From Paulinella micropora (Eukaryota; Cercozoa; Imbricatea; Euglyphida): DNA of 64,000 nt. Position 1 is the first letter of the stretch. Each line of letters starts with the position of its first letter. Below the pieces are notes generated by a model that did no database searches, was not told the DNA's origin, and saw nothing but the letters and a program-made list of their open reading frames with translations. A program made the position numbers and the translations under genes. Below are positions 1-64,000 of the stretch, piece after piece. The DNA lies in contig BJOX01000194.1 in assembly GCA_009731375.1 (NCBI GenBank), positions 502,739-566,738 of the forward strand, in the 5' to 3' direction.

Positions 1-150
1 AGATAGATAGATAGATAGATAGATAGATAGGTAGATAGATAGATCGATAGATAGATAGATTAGATAAATAGATAGCCTTTTGCGCCACCATAGGTAGATA
101 GCTATCCCTTACCTCAACCGTAAAGCTAAGCCTGGCCATGCTCCTCACTG

Positions 151-198
<48 letters not shown>

Positions 199-230
199 AG
201 TCTATCTATCAGTCTATCTATCTATCTATC

Positions 231-261
<31 letters not shown>

Positions 262-335
262 CTATCTATGTGTTAACCTAGCATTCACTCACTGCAAAAA
301 CAAAGACGCTTCACTGTTGACACTACGACAGAATA

Positions 336-395
<60 letters not shown>

Positions 396-424
396 GTAGG
401 TAGGTAGGTAGGTAGGTAGGTAGG

Positions 425-487
<63 letters not shown>

Positions 488-547
488 GTAGTGATGTTGG
501 CCGTGCCTTGGCCTAGAGCGGGCAGTAGATAGATAGAGAGATAGATG

Positions 548-601
<54 letters not shown>

Positions 602-626
602 CAGATAGATATATGTATATATAGAT

Positions 627-657
<31 letters not shown>

Positions 658-745
658 TAGATAGATGGATAGATAGATAGATAGATAGATAGATANNNNN
701 NNNNNNNNNNNNNNNNNNNNNNNNNNNNNNNNNNNNNNNNNNNNN

Positions 746-801
<56 letters not shown>

Positions 802-870
802 GGTACGCTGTTCACAATATACTACACTATTCACTCACTAGAAGACAGTACGCTACACTGTTTCACATTA
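1..870. repeat. GATA/CTAT microsatellite block with N gap and poly-A
   Basis: CTAT and GATA tracts with GGTA and TA variants, a gap at 696-745 followed by a run of about 55 A. Short islands at 74-150 and 270-335 are not splice-flanked coding pieces that I can join to the gene. Confidence 0.9.
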
Positions 871-1435
871 CAACACAAAAATGCCTACACTATTTTACAC
901 TCTAACCCTTATTCTACCCCGTGTTGCGCCGTCTTTACCGCTGGCCATGTCTAGCCTTTTGTGTCAGTATAGGTTGATAGCTATCCTTAATCCTAGTCCT
1001 AGTCCTAGTCCTCGTCCTAGTCCTAGTCCTAGTCCTGGCCATGGCCCTGGCCCTGCGCTACACCCTTATTCTAAGCAGTTTCCTCCGTTTCACCGTCATG
1101 CTAACATTCTTACTAACATTATTCTAAGTAATATCCAACGGTTCACCGCCATGCTAACATTATTACTAACATTATTCTAAGCAATGTCCCCCGTTTCCCC
1201 GCCATGCTAACATTATTACTAACATTGTTCTAAGGAATTTCCTCCGTTTCACCGCTATGCTAACATTATTACTAACATTATTCTAAGGAATTTCCTCCTG
1301 TTCACCGCCATGCTAACATTATTCTAAGCAATGTCCTCCGTTTGCCCGCCATGCTAACATTATTACTAACATTATTCTAAGCAATTCACCGACATGCGCG
1401 CCCTCTTTGCGCACCAACACCTTGATAGCGATCCC
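871..1435 (-). repeat. Minisatellite block, reverse orientation
   Basis: After a (TCCTAG)n-like stretch at 990-1035, a unit of about 54 bp containing CGCCATGCTAACATTATT and ATTATTCTAAG repeats about six times to 1390. The same unit occurs in the opposite orientation at 1705-1960. Confidence 0.8.
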
Positions 1436-1439
1436 GTAA

Positions 1440-1630
1440 GGTCGGGTGAAAAATTTCGGCCACCTCACCTTTCGGCCAATCGTAAATACGGGGAATTTTG
1501 GGCTAAACTTTTATTTGTGGACAACAAATAGACCGAAATTACCGGCTGGCCGAAATCCTTCACAACTTTGAAGAACAAATGTAGCGTTATTACGGGATAA
1601 TTTGTTCTGGCCGAAAAATTTTCACTCCAG
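1440..1630. mobile_element. MITE-like repeat C, copy 1
   Basis: Ends AAAAATTTCGGCCA and TGGCCGAAAAATTTT are imperfect inverted repeats. The ~185-bp body is about 93 percent alike by eye to 6277-6451. GGCCGAAAT-type motifs also occur inside. Non-coding. Confidence 0.7.
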
Positions 1631-1923
1631 CCCTAAAACTAACCCTTGCCCGGATCCTGATACCATTACCCTAACCCCCAACCCCTACCTCTACCACCCA
1701 CTGGCTTTGCATGGCGGTGAAATGGAGGAAATTCCTTAGAATAATGTTAGTAATGATGTTAGTATGGCGGTGAAATCGAGGAAATTTCCTTAGAATAATG
1801 TTAGTAATAATGTTAGCATGGTGGTGACAGAGAGGAAACTGCTTAGAATAATGTCAGTAATGATGTTAGCATGGCGGTGAAACAGAGGAAACTGCTTAGA
1901 ATAATGTTAGTAATAATGTTAGC

Positions 1924-57708
<55,785 letters not shown>

Positions 57709-57861
57709 GAGACAGCCATCGTCTTCGCTCATTCCATCTTCTTCTTCTTCTTCTTCTTCTTCTTCTTCTTCTTCTTCTTCTACTTCTTCTTCTTCGTCTT
57801 CGTCTTCTTCTTCTTCTTCTTCTTCTTCTTCTTCTTCTTCTTCTTCTTCTTCTACTTCTTC

Positions 57862-57893
<32 letters not shown>

Positions 57894-59538
57894 CGTCTTC
57901 GCTCATTCCATCCAGCACGCGCTGAGAGACAGCGGTTGTACACTGCAGACCTTGAAATGGAAAACAGCCATTCAAAACGAAAATTTTATACGTTGAAATA
58001 TTTCAAGTTATACGTCGAATTTTTTTTTTTTTTTTTTTTCAGAGTGTAAATATTTCAAAATTATTTTTTGTGTGTATAAATATTTTAATATATTTATAGT
58101 TCGACGTGTATATAGAGTTAACCTTACTATGTTATACGTTCAACTTTTTATAAAGTACAACTTTTCAAGTATTCAGGTTGAAATTTTTTTTTAAGTTGAA
58201 CTTTTTATACAGGTTGAATTTTTTTATATTATTTTCATGTTTAATTTCAATGTCGACAGTGATATCTCTACATGTACCTGTACTATGATGTCTACTTACC
58301 CAAGCAAAATTATCCACACCCCATGAAACCCAACATTTCTCTACTCGGAGTCTGAGCTGTGACTCTGAGCCTACGGTTTCCATCTCTCAAACCCCTGCTT
58401 CACAGCAACCCAAGCCCCGCTACAAAACAGCTCATAAGTAGCCCCACACTGCGGCTCAAGAAAATCATTGCCCCTACATGTCTGCACACACCGTAACCTG
58501 TAGCCCAAACTTGAACGTCTCAAGAAAAAGCATTGATACCCAGGAAGCGCATCATCAAACATTCCAGCTCATTGCTTTTCCTATCGACACCTCTTTTTGC
58601 TAAGAAAATTTCCGAAAAACTGGCTCACTGTCAGGCTCCCCGGCGGAAATTGAATGTCCATACCCCTTTGATTTTATTAGCGACTCCAGATTCTTACAAT
58701 GGTACGATATTTACAATAATAACCCGCCTCCCGATAACTGTCCTAACGATATGAAGACTGAGGAATACCTAAAGAAGGGACTCCGTAGCCTCCAGACCAA
58801 GGATAACCGACAGACCGGAACGGTAACTATTGCCATCATAAGTTATATACCGGGTGGGCCCGGCATAAAATGTGAGCCTCTCAGAGTCGTAATACTGTAT
58901 TAATAACTTTTTTTTTCTTTTTTCGCAAGCACTGTTTTGATATTCAAAAGTTATTAATACAATATATAATAAAATATTGTACTTGCCGCTCATATTAATA
59001 GTGCTGAGTGGCAGGGAAGACGAAGAGATAGAACTGACGGAATAGTTAATCAAGTTAGATGAAAAGTAGAAAGAAAAAAAAAAGGCAATCACACTGAAAG
59101 TTCAAGGCACTGGCACGGTCATACAGAGACCCGATGCAGCTTAGCATCAGTATATACCACCTTCGGCTGAGCCTCATGAACCTGCAGGCTTGGCGTCTAT
59201 ACCGTAGTTATTATCGTTACAATGTTAACCCGAGGGTTAATAGATTACCGTAGTATTAATACTATGATAGCCACGGTTCTGAGTTATACTAAATTGATGT
59301 AAATGATATAGCCTCGACTAAGCCTGTCTAACTTTGAGGCATCAGAGTTTCAAATATTTTCAGTAAACACGATTTGGGAGGCTCAAGCCGACTGAACAAG
59401 GGATTACACGAGGGCGATTCTGAGAACTTGTAAATTTCGAGTACCTAACTCTCGCCCAAAAATTTTTACACGCATTGTGGTGAAAATGTGTGCTTGTCCT
59501 TCAGTTGAGATTTGTTTCATGTGAAATCTTCTGGTGGA
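57709..59538. other. Intergenic: TTC tract then AT-rich unique sequence
   Basis: A TTC tract (57738-57900) with a copy of the gene's 3' end, then AT-rich sequence with repeated GTTGAA-type words (57990-58230) and ordinary unique sequence. Short frames are present, but none is supported as a gene. No clear AATAAA signal is seen for the upstream gene. Confidence 0.6.
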
Positions 59539-61467
59539 CTACTTAACGCCGCTGACCTGCAGCTTATGAAGGCCAGATAAATGGACCAGCCCCGCTTCGG
59601 TAATCCTTCCACAGTGGTTCAGATCCAGATTCTTAAGCTCATGGAGGCCAGATAAATGGACAAGACCATCATCGGTGAGTTGCTCGCAAGAGCTAAGATT
59701 GAGGTGCTCAAGACGATGGAGGCCAGATAAATGGACTAGCCCAGCATCAGTGAGCCGCTCACAACCCCCAAGATCGAGGTCGTGCAGATTACAAAGGCCA
59801 GACAAATTGACTAGCCCAGCATCGGTGAGTCCATCACAGCGGCGAAGATTTAGATATCGAAGTCGACGTCCACGAACGCCATATAAATGGGCTAATCCCG
59901 TGCCAAGGAGTTGCTCGCAAGAGCTAAGATTGAGGTGCTCAAGACGATGCAGACCAGACAAGTGGACGAGCCCAGCGTCTGTGAGCTGATGACACGAGCT
60001 GAGGTCAAGGTGATGCAGTTTACGAAGGTCAGACAAGTGGACTAGCGCACTGGTGAGTTGATCACAACCGCTTAGAGAGAGGTGCTCAAGACGATGGAAA
60101 CCAGACAAATGGACTAACCCCTCACCAGTGACTGTCCGACAAAAGCTAAGATTGAGGTGCTCAAGAAGATGAAGGTCAGACAAATGGACTAGCCCAGCAT
60201 CGGTGAGTTGAGCGCCGCAGAGGTTGAGGTGGCGCAGGTTACGAAGGCCAGCCAAATGAACTAGCCCGGCATCTGTGTATTGACGAATACTGCTGAGAAC
60301 GAGATGATGTAGGCCATGAAGGCTAGACAAATGGACTAGTCCAGCATCGGCGAGTTGATAACAGTTGCCAAGATCGAGATATTTCAGGCTACGAAGGCCA
60401 GATAAATGGACCAGCCCCGCGTTAGTGAGACTCCAGTAGTTAAGACCGAGGTGGCTCAGGTTACGAAGGCCAGACAAATAAGCTAGCCCAGCATCGGTGA
60501 GTTGCGAACAATGGCTAAGGTCGAGGTGGTGAAGGCTGTAAAGCTCAGATATATGGACTAGCCCAGCATCGGTGAGTTGACGACACGAGCTAAGGTCGAG
60601 GTAGTGCAGGTTACGAAGGCCAGACAAATGGACTAGCCCAGTACCTTTGAGATTGAGACAACATTCAAGATCAAGGTGAAGCAGGCTACTAAGGCTAGAT
60701 AAGTGAACCAGCCCATCGTCGGTTAGTCGACCACAGCGACGAAGATTGAGGTGCTGTAGGCTATGCAGGCCAGATAAATGGACTAGCCCAGAGTCAGTGA
60801 CTGAACAAAAGCTGATATCAAGGTGACGCAGGCACTGAATGCGCGATAAATGGACCAACCCAGCATCAGTGACTGAACAATGTGAATACGTTCTGCGTGG
60901 TCTCGCTTCAATGCTGCACAGTCCATCGACGCCTGCCGCTCCGGCAAAGTCTGAGTCCCTAATCTCAGCTAATGCAATCGCATGCACCCGAGTCTGATTC
61001 GCTGCGAGAGCTGCAAAGTCTGGTCGCCTGGTCGATTTTGTGTCCTGGAAGATCAAGCGAGTGAGCTCTTTCCACTCCTGCCACACGGTGGTCGGAACCT
61101 GAGAGCACAAGCAGCAAACGTCAACACAGCACCAGCTGCACTAGCAAAATGCATGACCATCATCAACAGTCTACAAGCTCCCTTCAAAAACAAAAGGACT
61201 AACCGGCCCACGGATCTTGCAGAGGTCCAGGGCGAAGGGCGGCGCCGCGGGCCGTGCAGAAGGGCTGTTCGCCCTCTTGCACACGCACGCCCAGGTCGCA
61301 AAGAGCCAGAGAGGATTGTTCGCAACGTTGGAGCAGACCAAGCGCCAGAGATCTGGCGACAGGCCAGCCAGCACAGCCGTCGCGGGCACAAGCGCTGCTT
61401 TCTGGTCGCTCTCGTGCCGCTGTTTTTGGCGCCTGCTTGCTTGTGCCCGATCTTTCGCTTGCTCCAT
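59539..61467 (-). CDS. F-box/LRR protein, two exons
   Basis: Exon 1 is 61467-61204 and exon 2 is 61098-59539, split by a 105-nt GT-AG intron (61203-61099), phase 0; the joined product is 607 residues. Residues ~33-67 (LAGLSPDLWRLVCSNVANN onward, ending CVCKRAN) match an F-box pattern. Exon 2 begins VPTTVWQEWKELTRL and carries 18 leucine-rich repeats of about 25 residues of the cysteine-containing type, consensus LTDAGLVHLSGLxxLxHLxL, to the C-terminus. Proteins of this design usually act as substrate receptors of SCF ubiquitin ligases (family knowledge; substrate unknown). One repeat has lost a residue pair (LTSALVHLSDL) and another is two residues longer. The repeats are very alike, suggesting recent expansion. 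No microsatellite lies in the gene, unlike its neighbour. Confidence 0.88.
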
Positions 61468-61640
61468 CTATCCAAAGAGAATGAACAAAAATGCACACAA
61501 AAAGCTGCACTGAAGATGCACAGGCAACTCCAACAAAACTGGCAAGGCATCTCAATAAGTAAAAAAACTGCATACAACCACTAAGTATGTCCTTTACTGT
61601 TGAAATTAAAAATTCAAAATTTTCGTGCTAAAATGGTAAA

Positions 61641-61701
<61 letters not shown>

Positions 61702-62160
61702 GAGCGAGAGGACACACAGCAAGAAAAAAAAGTCTATCATTTTAGACAATTTTTTATTGAATCAAAGATAGTTGAAATACGAGACAGCACCTTAGTCCCA
61801 AACTTATCATGGTACTTCCGACATTTAAGTGGTAAACAACCCAACGTTGATTTCATTTTTCCTCGATCAATATATTTGAGATACGAACATTCTAGCACCT
61901 AGTTCTAAAGCTTTCGTCCTGAGCTTCCAAACGATGACGTAAGCGTTTATATCGCCAGGATTGATTGACAACGGTGAGACCAAAGTTGGATGGATAGTTT
62001 CCCACTTGAATGTCCGCAGTAATATGTGGTCACTTGAAAGTTCGCGGGGAAGCGAAAAGTGCCCGGTAAACACGGCTAATTTGGCCACAAGTGTGTAAAA
62101 GTTTCGGTAAACACAGCTAATGTGGCCACAAATTTGTTTCGAACCAAGAATTTCTACTTC
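61468..62160. other. Upstream flank of the F-box/LRR gene
   Basis: AT-rich unique sequence with a GA tract at 61645-61706 and two similar GTAAACACGGCTAATTTGGC segments (62066, 62111). No gene supported; likely holds the promoter of the - strand gene. Confidence 0.5.
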
Positions 62161-62234
62161 TTAGCTGCGGAAGAGGCAGCAGCGCCCGCGCCTAGATAGA
62201 AAGTATAAATAGTATAGATAGTATAGACAGTATG

Positions 62235-62266
<32 letters not shown>

Positions 62267-62323
62267 TAGATAGATAGATAGATATAGATAGATAGATAGA
62301 TAGATATAGATATAGATATAGAT

Positions 62324-62400
<77 letters not shown>

Positions 62401-62401
<1 letters not shown>

Positions 62402-62446
62402 GAAATATCGACTAATGTCAGAAAAAAGGAGCTTCTGATTTCGTCA
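62401..62446 (-). repeat. Dispersed repeat A, 46-bp end fragment
   Basis: GAAATATCGACTAATGTCAG to TTTCGTCA only, embedded in GATA repeat. Confidence 0.8.
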
Positions 62447-62506
62447 GATAGATAGATAGATAGATAGATAGATGGATAGATGGATGGACGGATGGATGGA
62501 TGGATG

Positions 62507-62540
<34 letters not shown>

Positions 62541-62547
62541 ATGAATC

Positions 62548-62610
<63 letters not shown>

Positions 62611-62623
62611 GTAGGTAGGTAGG

Positions 62624-62685
<62 letters not shown>

Positions 62686-62698
62686 TAGATAGATAGAT

Positions 62699-62774
62699 AG
62701 GGCTACCAGCAATGAGTGCTAAGGCTCCGAGGATCATGATGGGAATCACATGTGTCCGGGATGGGAATCACGGG

Positions 62775-62820
<46 letters not shown>

Positions 62821-62886
62821 TAGATAGATATAGATAGATAGGGCTACCAGCAATGAGTGCTAAGGCTCCGAGGATCATGATGGGAT
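62699..62886. repeat. Pair of 45-bp direct repeats around GATA repeat
   Basis: GGGCTACCAGCAATGAGTGC to GATCATGATGGGA occurs at 62699-62744 and again at 62841-62886, with a GATA tract and a reversed repeat D fragment between. Probably a local duplication. Confidence 0.8.
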
Positions 62887-62946
62887 TGTAGGAGGAGTCA
62901 TTGAATTTTACACCTATATTAGTATATTATGCGGCTAGCGAAAAAT

Positions 62947-63003
62947 TTGACGTGTTTTGCGGGCGAGCCGGGCCGGGCCGGCGAGCCCGCAAAACACGTC
63001 AAA
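62947..63003. repeat. GC-rich palindrome
   Basis: TTTGACGTGTTTTGCGGGC is followed, after a CCGGGCC-type centre, by its exact complement GCCCGCAAAACACGTCAAA. It could form a strong hairpin of about 27 pairs with a small interior mismatch. Confidence 0.8.
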
Positions 63004-63059
63004 GTTGGCGCGCCGCATATGTAGTTTTATCGGTAACCTGACCACATTTTGTGGAAGTG

Positions 63060-64000
<941 letters not shown>

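Larger units (their letters stand above)
62161..62930. repeat. GATA microsatellite with repeat fragments
   Basis: GATA with TATAGA hexamer variants, GGAT, fragments of repeats A and D and the 45-bp direct pair. Confidence 0.85.

Noticed and set aside
58533-58754. 73-residue + strand frame
   Set aside because: No splice context, no recognisable motif, and AT-rich composition unlike the window's accepted exons.
59675-59989. A + strand frame opposite the LRR gene
   Set aside because: Mirror of the regular LRR repeat in the antisense strand.

Overview
This is a nuclear eukaryotic window: it has spliceosomal introns, Tc1/mariner-type DNA transposons, foldback and SINE-like repeats and an F-box/LRR gene, and no bacterial gene organisation. 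Most of it is microsatellite (CTAT/GATA, TATG/ACAT, CTTA, CCTA, ACATAT, ATT, CA, TA, TTC, CAT, GA), broken by short islands of unique sequence and several N gaps. A protist or alga is likely, but I cannot place the lineage from sequence alone.

The main result is that the islands between about 1.9 and 57.7 kb on the + strand are not random. They behave as about 57 tiny exons of one gene (median near 48 nt, longest 525 nt). Each is entered through an AG and left through a GT, and one open frame runs across the chosen junctions to a TAA at 57706-57708. The model sums to 4605 coding nt, about 1534 residues. The predicted protein has a low-complexity, Gln-rich and acidic N-terminal half and a leucine-rich, probably alpha-solenoid (ARM/HEAT-like) C-terminal half. 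I do not recognise the family. About 92 percent of the gene span is intron.

Two further patterns follow from the model. First, the repeat unit of an intron often continues the intron's own 5' splice site (GTATGT gives TATG, GTACTT gives CTTA, GTACAT gives ACAT). Second, many introns carry tandem copies of one edge of the neighbouring exon, either acceptor plus 5' exon part or 3' exon part plus donor, spaced by microsatellite. The best case is at 51.96-52.99 kb: eleven 21-nt copies with AG on the left and usually GT on the right, all in the same phase as the real exon, so they could act as optional in-frame microexons.

Layout: 1-1.9 kb, repeats and two opposed minisatellite blocks; 1.9-57.7 kb, the giant gene, whose introns host a Tc1-like element with degraded transposase (28.4-29.4 kb), a relative (41.8-42.8 kb), a foldback element (27.6-28.0 kb), tRNA-like SINE sequence (22.5-22.9 kb) and several dispersed repeat families that abut CTAT tracts; 57.7-59.5 kb, AT-rich intergenic sequence; 59.5-61.5 kb (- strand), a compact two-exon F-box/LRR gene with an ordinary 105-nt intron and no microsatellite; 61.5-64 kb, repeats, a GC-rich palindrome and microsatellite to the window end. 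Duplicated sequence beside N gaps at 22.5, 34.0 and 37.9 kb suggests unmerged contig ends, so some copy numbers may be inflated.
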